A DNA stretch of 64,000 nt, taken from positions 124,001-188,000 of the forward strand of contig NZ_BMQU01000008.1 in NCBI RefSeq assembly GCF_014648275.1. Reading direction: 5' to 3'. This DNA comes from Pseudomonas laurentiana (GTDB lineage Bacteria > Pseudomonadota > Gammaproteobacteria > Pseudomonadales > Pseudomonadaceae). The position numbers were made by a program, and so were the translations under genes. The notes under the pieces were generated by a model, which had not been told where the DNA came from, ran no database searches, and saw only the letters and a program-made list of their open reading frames with translations. Of this stretch, positions 44,661-56,148 are shown piece after piece (position 1 is the first letter of the stretch; every line of letters starts with the position of its first letter).

Positions 44661-45143
44661 ATGAGTGTATTTCACGACCTGAAGTTGCAAGCGCTGGATG
44701 GCCAGGAGTTACCCCTGGCGCCCTTCAAGGGCCAGGTGGTGCTGGTGGTCAATGTCGCCTCGAAGTGCGGGTTGACGCCGCAATACGCCGCGCTGGAAAA
44801 CCTCTATCAGCAGTACAAGGCCAAGGGTTTCAACGTTCTGGGCTTGCCGTGCAATCAGTTTGCCGGGCAGGAGCCGGGTACCGAGAGCGAGATCCAGGCC
44901 TTTTGCAGCCTCAACTATGGGGTGAATTTCCCTTTGGGCAGCAAACTGGAAGTGAACGGTCCGCAGCGCCACCCCTTGTACCGTCTGTTGGCCGGCGAGG
45001 GCGCGGAGTTCCCAGGCGATATCACCTGGAACTTTGAAAAATTCCTGGTTGGCAAGGATGGTCGGGTGTTGGCCCGCTTTGCCCCGCGTACCGCGCCGGA
45101 TGATCCGACCGTGGTACAGGCGATCGAGAAAGCGCTGGGCTGA
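44661..45143 (+). CDS. Glutathione peroxidase family protein
   Basis: A 160-residue thiol peroxidase of the glutathione peroxidase family. The redox Cys in VVNVASKCGLTPQY replaces selenocysteine. The conserved block GLPCNQFAGQEPG contains the active-site Gln, and WNFEKFLVG contains the Trp-Asn. Such enzymes usually use thioredoxin. The ATG at 44661 follows GAGGAG. It stands alone and converges on a glycosyltransferase. Confidence 0.9.
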   Translation: MSVFHDLKLQALDGQELPLAPFKGQVVLVVNVASKCGLTPQYAALENLYQQYKAKGFNVLGLPCNQFAGQEPGTESEIQAFCSLNYGVNFPLGSKLEVNGPQRHPLYRLLAGEGAEFPGDITWNFEKFLVGKDGRVLARFAPRTAPDDPTVVQAIEKALG

Positions 45144-45151
45144 TCCTTGCG

Positions 45152-45177
45152 TCACGGGCGATTCTGTTCACCCGTGA
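45152..45177. terminator. Hairpin between convergent genes
   Basis: TCACGGG / CCCGTGA, a 7-bp stem with a 12-base loop, sits at the convergent ends of the peroxidase and glycosyltransferase genes and overlaps the stop of the latter. No T-run. Confidence 0.35.
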
Positions 45178-46379
45178 GGCGCTGAGGAGCCTGGTTTGAT
45201 CGTCAGTGGCATAGGTGGCTGGCGTACGCTGGCCGCTTGCTCGCACGCTGTACGCAAGTAAGTCTCGAATTGCTCGACAATGGCCGGCCAGCCTTGGCGG
45301 CTGGCATGTTGGCGAGCATTCAGGCGCACCCGGCGCAAGGTCTCGCAGTCTTCAAGCAGCCAACTGGCGGCGTCGATGAACGCGTTCTCGTCCCCCGGCA
45401 TGGCCAGTGCGCCATTGTGGCCGTGGCGGATATGCTGAGCCGCAGCGGCTTCATCGTAGGCCACGACCCCCAACCCCGACGCCAACGCTTCAAGCACGAC
45501 GTTGCCGAAGGTTTCCGTGAGGCTGGGGAAAAGGAAGATATCCCCGGACGCATAGTGTTCGGCCAAGGCTGTACCGCGTTGAGCGCCGCAGAAAACTGCC
45601 TGTGGCAACTGCTGTTCCAGCGTTGTCCGTTGAGGACCGTCTCCGACCACAATCAGCCTGATGCGCCGCTGTGGATAAGCCTGGCACAGGGCATCAACGC
45701 TGCGCCGCAGCAGGCCCAGGTTTTTTTCCGCAGCCAATCGCCCGACGTACATCAGGGCAATGTCCTCGTTGCCCAGCCCCCAATGCTCGCGTAACGCTTG
45801 GCTGCGTCGTACCGGGTTGAACAGGTTGCTGTCCACGCCGCGGGCGAGCAGGCCCAGGCGCTCGAAGCCTCGTCGTTGCAGTGTCTGGCGCTGGCTGATG
45901 CTTGGCACCAGGGTGGTGTGCGTGCGGTTGTGGAACCAGCGCAGGTACTGAGTGAGCGCACGTGTCAGCAGGCCCAGACCGTACGGGTTGGTATACAGCT
46001 GAAAATTGGTGTGAAAACCACTGACCACCGCAATCCCCAAGCGCCGTGCAGCCCGCAGGGCACTCAAGCCCAGTGGGCCCTCGGTCGCGATGTAGAGCAC
46101 GTCTGGGCGCTGTCGGCGCCAGTGGCGCAGGAGTTTGTGCATTGATACCTGGCCCCACTGCAGGCCGGGGTAGCCCGGCAGTGGCCAGCCTCGGCACAAC
46201 AGTGCCTGTTCGTCGCCGGTGCCGGATGAATCACCGGCTTGGCGGGGGCGCACCAGTTCGACCTGATGCCCGCGTGAGCGTAACCCTTCGCTGAGGCGGC
46301 CTAGCGTGTTGGCGACCCCGTTGATCTCGGGTGGGAAGGTCTCGCTGACCAGGGCAATGCGCAAGGTATGTGCTGTCAT
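45168..46379 (-). CDS. Family 4 glycosyltransferase (mannosyltransferase-like)
   Basis: A 403-residue GT-B enzyme of the GT4 family. The N-terminus RIALVSETFPPEINGVANTL and the C-terminal donor-site block FPSLTETFGNVVLEALASG (EX7E motif) are clear. GT4 members with this N-terminus include GDP-mannose-dependent alpha-mannosyltransferases; donor and acceptor are not determined. The ATG at 46379 has no evident Shine-Dalgarno sequence, and the open frame extends upstream without family resemblance, so translation may be weak or the start imprecise. Confidence 0.88.
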   Translation of the reverse strand: MTAHTLRIALVSETFPPEINGVANTLGRLSEGLRSRGHQVELVRPRQAGDSSGTGDEQALLCRGWPLPGYPGLQWGQVSMHKLLRHWRRQRPDVLYIATEGPLGLSALRAARRLGIAVVSGFHTNFQLYTNPYGLGLLTRALTQYLRWFHNRTHTTLVPSISQRQTLQRRGFERLGLLARGVDSNLFNPVRRSQALREHWGLGNEDIALMYVGRLAAEKNLGLLRRSVDALCQAYPQRRIRLIVVGDGPQRTTLEQQLPQAVFCGAQRGTALAEHYASGDIFLFPSLTETFGNVVLEALASGLGVVAYDEAAAAQHIRHGHNGALAMPGDENAFIDAASWLLEDCETLRRVRLNARQHASRQGWPAIVEQFETYLRTACEQAASVRQPPMPLTIKPGSSAPHG

Positions 46380-46486
46380 GGGGAAAGTTTCATACCCAAC
46401 GATTGCCGGGGCATGACGCTGATATGACGGCTTTGTGACGTTCGATATCGGGGGCTTCGTGACCGAAATATTTCGCACCGGTGCGC

Positions 46487-46514
46487 TCAAGAATGTCGAA
46501 CAATCAGCCGATGA
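46487..46514 (+). promoter_or_regulatory. Candidate FliA (sigma-28) promoter of the PAS chemoreceptor
   Basis: TCAAGAAT (46487-46494) and GCCGATGA (46507-46514) are spaced 12 bp, close to the sigma-28 consensus TCAAG/TAAAG and GCCGATAA of flagellar and chemotaxis genes. The predicted start near 46521 would leave a 34-base leader before the ATG at 46555. Confidence 0.5.
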
Positions 46515-46554
46515 AGATGCATTCAATTGAAGGTCTTGCGCTCCAGGGGCGGTA

Positions 46555-47871
46555 ATGTTCAACAGCAAACTGAAAAAAGAAGTACTCCAGCTGCGTGAAG
46601 ACCTGCTTTCCATGGAGCAGGTAAAAAGCAGTCTCGACAGTGAGATGCTGGTACTGCACCTCGACCCGCAGGGGCGTATCGAGTCGGCCAACAGCAATTT
46701 CGAGAAAGAGATGTTGTACGACAGCAGCCAACTGGTTGGCCGCAATATCGAAGACATTGTTCCGCCCCACGTCAAACAGCTCGATTTCTACACGCGAATG
46801 AGGGCCGCCATCACCCGTGGCGAGCACCTCAATGGTGCCTTCCGTCTGCTGCGTGGCAACGGTGAGGAAGCCTGGCTGCGTTCGATTTTGCAGCCGGTCA
46901 AGAATAGCGCAGGCCGGTTGCAGTACTTCACACTGCACTCCAGCGACCTGACCCGCACGATTGAAACCTCTCGTGAGCATGAAAGCCTGATCAATGCGCT
47001 GATGCGCTCTACGGCTGTGATCGAGTTCAACCTTGATGGTGAAGTGCTTACAGCCAATGACCGTTTTTTGCAGACGATGGGGTATAGCCTCGAGAAGCTG
47101 CGCGGCAAGCACCATCGGGTGTTCTGTACACCGGAAGATTACAACTCGCCTGCTTATCAGGCGTTCTGGGAAAAGCTGCGCCGTGGCGAGTTCATCGTCG
47201 ACCGCTTCAAGCGCATTGATGCCCATGGGCGTGAAGTCTGGCTGGAGGCGTCCTATAACCCGATCGTCGACGCTCACGACGTGCTGTACAAAGTGGTCAA
47301 GTTCGCCACGGTAATCACCGATCAGGTCAAGCAGGAACAAGCAGTGGCCGACGCGGCTAATATCGCCTACGAGACCTCTCGGCAGACCGACGCCAGCGCT
47401 CAGAAGGGTGCCGAGGTGGTAAGCAAGACGGTTGAGGTGATGCGTGGTCTTGAGGCTTACATGCAGGATGCCGCTGGTGGTATCGAGGCATTGGACAAGC
47501 AGTCTCAGGTGATCGGTTCGATCATCAAGACCATCAGCGACATTGCCGGGCAGACCAACCTGTTGGCACTCAACGCTGCCATTGAAGCGGCTCGCGCGGG
47601 GGAGCAAGGCCGTGGTTTCGCGGTGGTCGCCGACGAAGTGCGGCAGTTGGCGTCGCGTACCAGCGCCGCCACCGAGGAAATCGCCCGAGTGGTGCAGCAG
47701 AACGAACAACTGGCCAAAGCGGCAGTGGACATTATCGACAGCAGCAAGCGTCAGGCCGAACAAGGTCTGGAGTTGGTCGGGCAGACCGGAACAGTGATTG
47801 TCGAAATTCAGGACGGCGCCAAGCGCGTGGTCAGCGCCGTAGGCCAGTTTTCCAACCATTTGGCGAGCTGA
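46555..47871 (+). CDS. Soluble PAS-PAS chemoreceptor, BdlA/Aer-like
   Basis: A 438-residue protein with two PAS domains (about 25-130 and 145-245) and an MCP signalling domain (about 250-438), with the tip [20 protein letters not shown]. No transmembrane segment is present, and the second PAS ends at ITDQVKQEQ, leading directly to the signalling helices. This architecture matches BdlA of P. aeruginosa, which senses conditions that trigger biofilm dispersal, though the Aer2 type is also possible. A short coiled coil leads in (residues 1-25). The upstream sigma-28-like promoter supports co-regulation with flagella. Confidence 0.88.
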   Translation: MFNSKLKKEVLQLREDLLSMEQVKSSLDSEMLVLHLDPQGRIESANSNFEKEMLYDSSQLVGRNIEDIVPPHVKQLDFYTRMRAAITRGEHLNGAFRLLRGNGEEAWLRSILQPVKNSAGRLQYFTLHSSDLTRTIETSREHESLINALMRSTAVIEFNLDGEVLTANDRFLQTMGYSLEKLRGKHHRVFCTPEDYNSPAYQAFWEKLRRGEFIVDRFKRIDAHGREVWLEASYNPIVDAHDVLYKVVKFATVITDQVKQEQAVADAANIAYETSRQTDASAQKGAEVVSKTVEVMRGLEAYMQDAAGGIEALDKQSQVIGSIIKTISDIAGQTNLLALNAAIEAARAGEQGRGFAVVADEVRQLASRTSAATEEIARVVQQNEQLAKAAVDIIDSSKRQAEQGLELVGQTGTVIVEIQDGAKRVVSAVGQFSNHLAS

Positions 47872-47891
47872 TGCCAGTCTGACTAGTAAAG

Positions 47892-47919
47892 CTACGGCCT
47901 GTCGGGTGGCAGGCCGTAG
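47892..47919. terminator. Hairpin between convergent chemoreceptor and cysZ genes
   Basis: CTACGGCCTG / CAGGCCGTAG form a perfect 10-bp stem with an 8-base loop. No strong U-run follows on either strand. Confidence 0.6.
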
Positions 47920-47926
47920 TTGGCGG

Positions 47927-48685
47927 TCAGCGTGCTCGGGTCGGCACCAGCGCCTTCTCACCCTCTTCACGCACCCAGAACACTACTGCCCCGGCCACCG
48001 CCGCTGGCATCATCAGGATGTTGACGAACGGTATCAGCAACGCCAGGTACACCGAACCACCGAAGCTCAGGCTTTTCCAGCGCTTTTCCCGCAGCCAGGC
48101 AAGCATTTCGTTCCAGCCCAGCTTGTGGTTGTCTGCCGGGTAGTCGATGTACTGAATGGCCATCATCCAGATCCCGAACACCAGCCACAACGGTGCTGCG
48201 ATCAGGTTGACCATCGGAATCAGCGACAGAATGAACAAGGCAATAGTGCGCGGCAGGAAGTAGCCCAGTTTGCGCAGCTCGCGGCTCAGTGTGCGTGGCA
48301 CCATGGCAAACAGTTCGCTCCAGCTGAACGGTGGCGACTGGTCGCTGCCGCGCAGCACCGCTTCTACCTTTTCAGCCAGAAAGCCATTGAAGGGGGCGGC
48401 GATGATGTTGGCGAGCAAAGTGAAGGTGAAGAACACCATCAGCGCTACCAGCACGACAAACAGTGGCCAGAGGATATAGCTGAGAAAGCTCAGCCAATTC
48501 GGCAGGCTGGGCATCAACGTGTCGACCCACAGGCTGAACTGGTGCCCGGCAAGGTAGATAAGGCCGAAAAACAGTACCAGGTTGATAGTCAAGGGCAGCA
48601 ACACGAACAGTCGCAGGCCCGGGCTGAGTACCAGTTTTAAGCCCTGGCGCAGGTAGTCCGGGCCAGAGAGAACAGGGGCTTGCAT
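47927..48685 (-). CDS. cysZ: Sulfate transporter CysZ
   Basis: A 252-residue inner-membrane protein of the CysZ/EI24 family, which moves sulfate for cysteine synthesis. The start [20 protein letters not shown] and four to six membrane segments follow the family pattern. I use the ATG at 48685 after GGAG; the open frame continues upstream without a ribosome site. It is a single gene, convergent with the PAS chemoreceptor. Confidence 0.9.
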   Translation of the reverse strand: MQAPVLSGPDYLRQGLKLVLSPGLRLFVLLPLTINLVLFFGLIYLAGHQFSLWVDTLMPSLPNWLSFLSYILWPLFVVLVALMVFFTFTLLANIIAAPFNGFLAEKVEAVLRGSDQSPPFSWSELFAMVPRTLSRELRKLGYFLPRTIALFILSLIPMVNLIAAPLWLVFGIWMMAIQYIDYPADNHKLGWNEMLAWLREKRWKSLSFGGSVYLALLIPFVNILMMPAAVAGAVVFWVREEGEKALVPTRAR

Positions 48686-48838
48686 AGAATGCTCCGCGTG
48701 AGGACAAAACGCGCTGACATTACCGAGTTTGGGCATTCGGTGAAAGCCGGCAAGGCTCGGCGACACGCGATGTAACAAAAGCCGAGGTCGCCTGTGACCC
48801 ATAGGTCATAGAAGATCAGGTCATTCCCACGGCGGTAA

Positions 48839-48875
48839 ATAGAGGTCGTCTATAAGGTGGATTGTCTAAGGATAT
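48839..48875 (+). promoter_or_regulatory. Candidate OxyR binding site of the peroxiredoxin gene
   Basis: The four tetranucleotides of the OxyR site appear at the required 7-base intervals: ATAG (48839-48842), CTAT (48850-48853), ATTG (48861-48864) and ATAT (48872-48875). The first two match exactly and the others partly (consensus ATAG, CTAT). The site ends 76 bp before the start codon. Confidence 0.7.
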
Positions 48876-48951
48876 TTCCTTAATCTCTGCCACCTCGCTA
48901 CAGTGCGCACAACTTTTCAACGCCTTCGAATTCAATCTTCAAGGAGTTTTC

Positions 48952-50642
<1,691 letters not shown>

Positions 50643-50659
50643 TTTCGCGTAGCTAGACG

Positions 50660-50694
50660 ACAAACCCCCGCTTTTGAGCGGGGGTTTGTGTTTT
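50660..50694. terminator. Terminator of trxB, shared with nadC
   Basis: ACAAACCCCCGC / GCGGGGGTTTGT form a perfect 12-bp stem, followed by GTTTT on the plus strand. Convergent nadC could use it on the other strand, where the flanking bases are A/T-poor. Confidence 0.85.
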
Positions 50695-50736
50695 CAGGCC
50701 AGGGGCCGCTGCGTGCTGTTAGCCCCCGCTGACCCC

Positions 50737-51585
50737 TTACAGGCTCAGGCGCATCGACAGGTCCACTGCCTTGACGTCCTTGGTCATGGCACCGATGGAA
50801 ATGTAGTCCACCCCCGTTTCGGCGATCACCAGCAAGGTGCTTTCGTTGATCCCGCCACTGGCTTCGAGTTTGGCACGGCCTGCATTCAGGCGGACGGCTT
50901 CACGCATGTCGTCCAGGCTCAGCTCGTCGAGCATGATGATGTCGGCACCGGCATCCAGCGCTTGCTTCAGCTCGGCCAGGCTTTCCACTTCAATTTCCAC
51001 CGGTTTGCCGGGGGCGATGCGGTGTGCCGCCGTGATCGCTTCGGCGATGCCGCCGCTGGCGGCAATGTGGTTTTCCTTGATCAGGAAGGCATCGTAGAGG
51101 CCGATCCGGTGGTTGTGGCAGCCACCACAGGTGACGGCGTACTTCTGCGCCAGACGCAGGCCTGGGAGTGTCTTGCGGGTGTCGAGCAGCTTGACCTGGG
51201 TATGGGCAACCTTGTCGGCGAGGGACTGCGCGTGGGTGGCGACACCGGAGAGCAATTGCAGGAAGTTCAGGGCGCTGCGCTCACCGCTGAGCAGCGAGCG
51301 TGCGGGCCCTTCAAGGGTGAACAGGATCTGGTTGGGCCTGGCCCGGTCGCCGTCCTTGACCTGCCAATGCACTGCCACCCGAGGGTCGAGCTGGCGGAAC
51401 ACGGCATCAACCCACGCAGTGCCGCTGATCACGCAGTTTTCACGGGTGATGATAGTGGCCTTGGCCAGGCGTTCGGCCGGGATCAGTTGGGCAGTGATGT
51501 CGCCGCTGCCAATATCTTCGAGCAACGCACGGCGCACGTTGGCTTCGATTTCGGCAGTCAGATCGGCGAGGCGTAAATTCGGCAT
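50737..51585 (-). CDS. nadC: Nicotinate-nucleotide pyrophosphorylase (carboxylating)
   Basis: A 282-residue enzyme that turns quinolinate and PRPP into nicotinate mononucleotide in de novo NAD synthesis. The family stretches [31 protein letters not shown] and [20 protein letters not shown] hold the PRPP and quinolinate ligands. I start at the ATG at 51585 (GGAG upstream); an in-frame start at 51597 lacks a site. It is divergent from ampD. Confidence 0.95.
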   Translation of the reverse strand: MPNLRLADLTAEIEANVRRALLEDIGSGDITAQLIPAERLAKATIITRENCVISGTAWVDAVFRQLDPRVAVHWQVKDGDRARPNQILFTLEGPARSLLSGERSALNFLQLLSGVATHAQSLADKVAHTQVKLLDTRKTLPGLRLAQKYAVTCGGCHNHRIGLYDAFLIKENHIAASGGIAEAITAAHRIAPGKPVEIEVESLAELKQALDAGADIIMLDELSLDDMREAVRLNAGRAKLEASGGINESTLLVIAETGVDYISIGAMTKDVKAVDLSMRLSL

Positions 51586-51760
51586 GGCAGGCTCCACAAG
51601 CTAAGTGGTCGGGATTATAGGGCAGGCCGGGCCGGGGTTGCAGCAAACACGCGGCGTGTTGTGCACGGTGCGGCTATTCGATAACACACTTTTTCACGAT
51701 ACATCCGCCCATGCGGCGGGGCATACTGGCGTTGTCTTTGGGTCGCTTTCAGGAATTTCT

Positions 51761-52327
51761 ATGCAGTTGGACCGTGCTACCGGCTGGGTTGCCGGCATCA
51801 CCCATTGCCCTTCGCCAAACTTCAATGCCCGCCCCGACGGTGAAGCCATTTCCCTGCTGGTGATCCACAATATCAGCTTGCCACCAGCCCAATTTGCTAC
51901 CGGCAAGGTGCAGGCGTTTTTCCAGAACCGCCTGGACCCTGACGAGCACCCGTTTTTCGAGACCATCAAGACGTTGCGTGTCTCTGCGCATTTTTTGATC
52001 GAACGTGACGGTGCCATTACTCAGTTCGTTTCCTGTCTGGACCGGGCTTGGCACGCCGGTGTCTCGACATTTGACGGTCGCGAGGGGTGTAACGACTTTT
52101 CTTTGGGCATCGAGCTTGAAGGCACCGACGACCTGCCTTTCAGCGATGCTCAGTACCAGGCCCTGCAGGCATTGACCCGGCAGTTGCAGGCAGCCTGGCC
52201 CGCCATTAGCTGCGAACGGATTCGTGGCCATAGTGAGATTGCACCGGGCCGCAAGACAGACCCGGGTCCAGCCTTTGATTGGGCGCGTTACCGCGCCGCC
52301 CTGCAGGATAGCGAGGAAAAATCATGA
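51761..52327 (+). CDS. ampD: 1,6-anhydro-N-acetylmuramyl-L-alanine amidase AmpD
   Basis: A 188-residue cytoplasmic zinc amidase of peptidoglycan recycling. Zinc ligands are seen as LLVIHNISL at the start and GHSEIAPGRKTDPGPAFDW at the end (His and Asp). It cuts the peptide from anhydro-muropeptides and so keeps AmpR-dependent beta-lactamase expression low. The ATG at 51761 follows AGGAA. The stop overlaps ampE (ATGA). Confidence 0.95.
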   Translation: MQLDRATGWVAGITHCPSPNFNARPDGEAISLLVIHNISLPPAQFATGKVQAFFQNRLDPDEHPFFETIKTLRVSAHFLIERDGAITQFVSCLDRAWHAGVSTFDGREGCNDFSLGIELEGTDDLPFSDAQYQALQALTRQLQAAWPAISCERIRGHSEIAPGRKTDPGPAFDWARYRAALQDSEEKS

Positions 52328-53157
52328 GTTTTCTGGTGTTGTTGTTGGTGTTGTGGATCGAGAAGTTTTCGGCTTTGCGCCAGCGCCTGCAACGTGATGG
52401 CTTCTTTCTTGGCGAGCTGGCACGACTGGAACGCAGCGGCAAAACCCATCCGTGGTGGGTGTTGGGCATTCTGGTGCTGCTGCCTGTTGCTGTGCTGGCC
52501 TTGCTACTGCATGCACTGGCACCGGTGGCGTATGGATTGCTCAACTTCGTACTGCACCTGCTGGTGCTGATCTACAGCCTGGGGCGTGGCGATGTGAAAG
52601 CATCGCTTGGGACGTTTCGCGATACCTGGCGGCGCGGTGATGAGCAGGCCGCACTGCATGTCGCTGAGCGTGACCTGGGTTTGGTCGCAGACAGTGAAAC
52701 GATGTTGATTGAACGGGTCGAGGGGCACCTGTTGTGGCAGGCCTACCAGAGCCTGTTCGCGGTGATTTTCTGGTACTTCCTGCTAGGCCCGGCCGTCGCG
52801 TTGGGCTACCGGCTGCTGGCACTGACGGCTGAACATGCGAGCAACGAGGCATTGCGCGAGCGCGCAGCGCAGTTGCGGCACGCTTTCGATTGGCTGCCAG
52901 TACGCTTGCTGGCAGCGAGTTTTGCCTTGGTTGGCAATTTCGTTGCCGTCAGCCGTGCCTTGTTGCATGAGTTGCTGAACTGGAACATCAGCGCCGGTCG
53001 GTTGATTCACATTGCCGGTCGTGCGGCTGGCGAGCTGTCTCAGCGTTCTGTGGCCGGCCCCGATGGCCTCGCCGGGCTGGACATCCTCTGGGAGCTGTTG
53101 CTGCGTTCCGCCGTACTCTGGTACGCCGGCTTCGCCCTCTGGACTGTGCTGGCCTGA
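52324..53157 (+). CDS. ampE: Inner-membrane protein AmpE
   Basis: A 277-residue integral membrane protein with four hydrophobic segments (about 1-12, 45-80, 140-165 and 255-277). It forms an operon with ampD, overlapping by four bases, and is the standard partner in pseudomonads; it is thought to act as a sensory component of cell-wall recycling. Its biochemical activity is not established. A weak hairpin (about 53165-53193) follows. Confidence 0.93.
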   Translation: MSFLVLLLVLWIEKFSALRQRLQRDGFFLGELARLERSGKTHPWWVLGILVLLPVAVLALLLHALAPVAYGLLNFVLHLLVLIYSLGRGDVKASLGTFRDTWRRGDEQAALHVAERDLGLVADSETMLIERVEGHLLWQAYQSLFAVIFWYFLLGPAVALGYRLLALTAEHASNEALRERAAQLRHAFDWLPVRLLAASFALVGNFVAVSRALLHELLNWNISAGRLIHIAGRAAGELSQRSVAGPDGLAGLDILWELLLRSAVLWYAGFALWTVLA

Positions 53158-53311
53158 AGCCGTGGCGGGCCGCGTTCAGGCATGGTCCGCCGCCGGTTAA
53201 CCTTAAGTTACAAATCCCCGCATCAATATGCGTTATACAGGAGCTGGTGAGCATCGCCGGTGGCCTAGTGCCATTGCGCCTATAGAACAATAAGAACCAA
53301 GGAGACGACCC

Positions 53312-55342
53312 GTGAAGCGCCTCTTGTACCCAGCTATCGCGTTGATGAACCGCCTGAGTTTCGGGAAGAAGTTCAGCCTGATCAGCGTTCTGTTTTTCCT
53401 GCCCATGTTGGTGACCAATTTCTATCTGGTCCGCGACGCGTATGCCCAGTTCAGTGCCACCCGTATCGAGTTGCAGAGCCTCGATCTGCTGGGTAGCAGC
53501 CTGATGTTGCGCAGTGATCTGGAAACGCTGGGCAACCTGGTGCAGATCAACGCTGTGCTGGGGCAGTCGGGCAAGGCGGGGGATGTCGAGGTGAAAATCT
53601 CGGCCCTCGAGCAGCAGTTGCTGGCCCACCTGCAGGGGTTGAGTGCGGTGTCGGTCGACGAGGCGCAGGTACGCGCCTTTGAAGACAAGCGCAGTGAAAT
53701 GCTGGCCGTGCTTACGCGCGCACAGAGCGAAACCTCCTTGTTGAGCAAGGCTGCGCTGTTCGACAAGCTACTGGCGCAGGCTCAGGTGCTGACCAAGCTG
53801 ATCGCCAGCCAGGCGGGGTTGAGCCAAGACGATGAGCGTGTGGTTCGCCAGCTCAGTGAGCTGCTGATCAGCGCAACACCTCAGGTCACCCAGGCCTTGG
53901 GCGAAGGACGTGCCATGGGCGCCTACTCCCTCGGGCAGGGTTTTCTCAATTCTGCTTCCAGTACCCGTTTTGAGGAGCTGCTGCAAACCCTCGAAAAGCT
54001 CGGGGCGGATTATGCGATCAAGCTGCAAGACGCTCTCGCTGTTGAACCTCGGGCGAAGGCAAGCCTGGGGGCGCAGGCTGCAGCCAGTCAGGCCTCATTG
54101 AAGCAGGCCGGTGAGCTGTTCGAGGAGCAGGTGGTGATGGCCGATACCCTTGATGCGCCGTGGCCGTCTTTTTATCAACAAGTGAGCGGGCTAATGGCGC
54201 AGACCTATCAACTCAACAGCGCGACGCTCGGCTTTCTGCGTTTGGAGCTGGAGCAGCGGCTGGGTGAATACCGTCGTCATATGATCCTGCTAGTGGGTGC
54301 GCTGGCTGGCGTATTCCTGCTGATCGTCTACCTGTATAGCGGCTTCTATGCGTCGACCCGCAGTACGTTGAGGCGCCTGGGCATTGTGATGGACGAGGTG
54401 GCGGCCGGTGATATGACGGTGAATTTCCAGGCCCATAGCCGCGATGAGTTGGGTGAACTGGGTCAGGTGTTCAATGCCACGGTGCGGCGTATCCACGACC
54501 TGATAGAGCAGGTCGGCCAGACCGTGGCGCAGGTTGAGTACCAGGCCGAGCAGGTGCATACCGTATCGGCGCAGAGCAATCAGGCGGTCAGTGGTCAGCG
54601 CGGGCAGATTGAGCAGGTAGCCACGGCGATGAACCAGATGTCGGCGACAGCTCAGGAGGTTGCACGCAGCACGGCCGCAGCGGTCAGCAGTGCCCAAGGG
54701 GTCAATCGCGACACCGTCAGTGGCCGCAGCCTGGTGGCTTCGCAGCAAGGCAGCATCGCCCGCCTGGCCAGTGAAATTGACCAATCGGTACGGGTGATCA
54801 ACCAGTTGGCCAATGACAGCCAAGCCATCAGCCGGGTGCTGGAAGTGATCAAGAGCATTGCCGAGCAGACCAACCTGCTGGCGTTGAACGCGGCTATCGA
54901 AGCGGCCCGTGCTGGCGAACAAGGCCGTGGTTTTGCCGTGGTGGCCGATGAGGTACGAACCTTGGCCAAGCGCACTCAGCAGTCGACCGAAGAGATCGAG
55001 CACATGATTTCACGCTTGCAGGGTGGCGTGGGTGCAGCGGTCAAGGCGATGGACAGCAGCCATCAGATGGCGTCGGGGACGGTGGGCCAGTCCGAACAGG
55101 TGCAGCAGGCGCTGGAGAATATTCTGGGTGCCGTCGGTACGATCGTCGACCAGAACCAGCAGATTGCCGCTGCGGTGGAGCAGCAGACTGCGGTAGCCCA
55201 CGACATCGACCAGAACATCGTACAGATCAACCGCGCTGCCGAACATGCCAGCGACGGCGCGCACCAGACCGAGGATGCCAGCCGGCAATTGTCCACCCAG
55301 GTGCTGGAGCTCAAGCGTTTGATCGGGGCGTTTCGGGTCTAG
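53312..55342 (+). CDS. Methyl-accepting chemotaxis protein with large periplasmic domain
   Basis: A 676-residue chemoreceptor with a GTG start at 53312 after AAGGAG. TM1 is at about 20-39 and TM2 at about 327-350, enclosing a periplasmic sensor of about 285 residues, mostly helical. That is longer than a 4HB and about the size of helical bimodular (HBM) sensors. HAMP (about 350-405) and a signalling domain with [20 protein letters not shown] follow. Ligand unknown. It lies alone between ampE and tatD. Confidence 0.9.
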   Translation: MKRLLYPAIALMNRLSFGKKFSLISVLFFLPMLVTNFYLVRDAYAQFSATRIELQSLDLLGSSLMLRSDLETLGNLVQINAVLGQSGKAGDVEVKISALEQQLLAHLQGLSAVSVDEAQVRAFEDKRSEMLAVLTRAQSETSLLSKAALFDKLLAQAQVLTKLIASQAGLSQDDERVVRQLSELLISATPQVTQALGEGRAMGAYSLGQGFLNSASSTRFEELLQTLEKLGADYAIKLQDALAVEPRAKASLGAQAAASQASLKQAGELFEEQVVMADTLDAPWPSFYQQVSGLMAQTYQLNSATLGFLRLELEQRLGEYRRHMILLVGALAGVFLLIVYLYSGFYASTRSTLRRLGIVMDEVAAGDMTVNFQAHSRDELGELGQVFNATVRRIHDLIEQVGQTVAQVEYQAEQVHTVSAQSNQAVSGQRGQIEQVATAMNQMSATAQEVARSTAAAVSSAQGVNRDTVSGRSLVASQQGSIARLASEIDQSVRVINQLANDSQAISRVLEVIKSIAEQTNLLALNAAIEAARAGEQGRGFAVVADEVRTLAKRTQQSTEEIEHMISRLQGGVGAAVKAMDSSHQMASGTVGQSEQVQQALENILGAVGTIVDQNQQIAAAVEQQTAVAHDIDQNIVQINRAAEHASDGAHQTEDASRQLSTQVLELKRLIGAFRV

Positions 55343-55369
55343 GGCCAAACACAATCGTGGTGCCTGGGG

Positions 55370-56146
55370 TTACCAGCCAAACAGTGCACAGGCCGTACGG
55401 CTGCTGGCGTCGGCCAACTGATCTGGCTCAATGCCCATCAGCTCGGCCAGCGCTGCAGCAATCTGCGGCAGGTGTTCCGGGCTGTTGCGCAGCCCGGCAA
55501 ACATCGCCGGCGCCATGTCCGGGGCGTCGGTTTCCAGTACCACGCTGTCCAGTGGCAAGCGCACAATGGTTTTGCGCAGGCGCAGTGCCTGCGGCCAGGT
55601 GGCCGCGCCGCCCAAGCCGAGCTTGAAGCCTAGCCGGATGTACTCCCGGGCTTCTTCGTAACTGCCAGCAAATGCGTGGATTATTCCACCGCGTGCCAGC
55701 TTGTAGCGCTTGAGCGTTGCAATGACTTGAGCGTGACTGCGCCGTACATGCAGCAGTGCGGGCAGGTTGAAGTCGGCTGCCAGCTGTAACTGGCCTTCAA
55801 ACAATGCGTTTTGTCGATCCCGGTCGAGGGTTTCCAGGTAATAGTCCAGGCCAAACTCACCCACTGCGCACAACTGGCGTGCTCCGTGCAGGCGGTTCAG
55901 CCAGTCTTTCAGTGCCAGAAGATCCTCGGCGCGATGCTCATCCAGGTACACCGGATGCAGGCCAAACGCTGCATACAACTGTGAGTCGCTTTGCACCAGG
56001 TCCCAGACCCGCTGCCAGTTGTCCCGATACACCCCCAGCACCACCATGCGTTCGACACCCTGGGCCCGGGCATTGGCCAGCAATGCTGTGCGGTCAGCAT
56101 CGAAGTCCGGAAAGTCCAGGTGTGTGTGGGTGTCGATCAGGCGCAT
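55370..56146 (-). CDS. TatD family metal-dependent hydrolase
   Basis: A 258-residue TIM-barrel hydrolase. Metal-binding HTHLDFPD is at the N-terminus; AVGEFGLDYY, LPALLHVRRSHAQV and VLETDAPDMAP follow as the other family motifs. TatD proteins act as metal-dependent 3'-5' DNases or deoxyribonuclease-like enzymes in repair; substrate is not certain. The ATG at 56146 lies two bases after the fruR stop, so it is read with fruR. Confidence 0.9.
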   Translation of the reverse strand: MRLIDTHTHLDFPDFDADRTALLANARAQGVERMVVLGVYRDNWQRVWDLVQSDSQLYAAFGLHPVYLDEHRAEDLLALKDWLNRLHGARQLCAVGEFGLDYYLETLDRDRQNALFEGQLQLAADFNLPALLHVRRSHAQVIATLKRYKLARGGIIHAFAGSYEEAREYIRLGFKLGLGGAATWPQALRLRKTIVRLPLDSVVLETDAPDMAPAMFAGLRNSPEHLPQIAAALAELMGIEPDQLADASSRTACALFGW

Positions 56147-56148
56147 GG

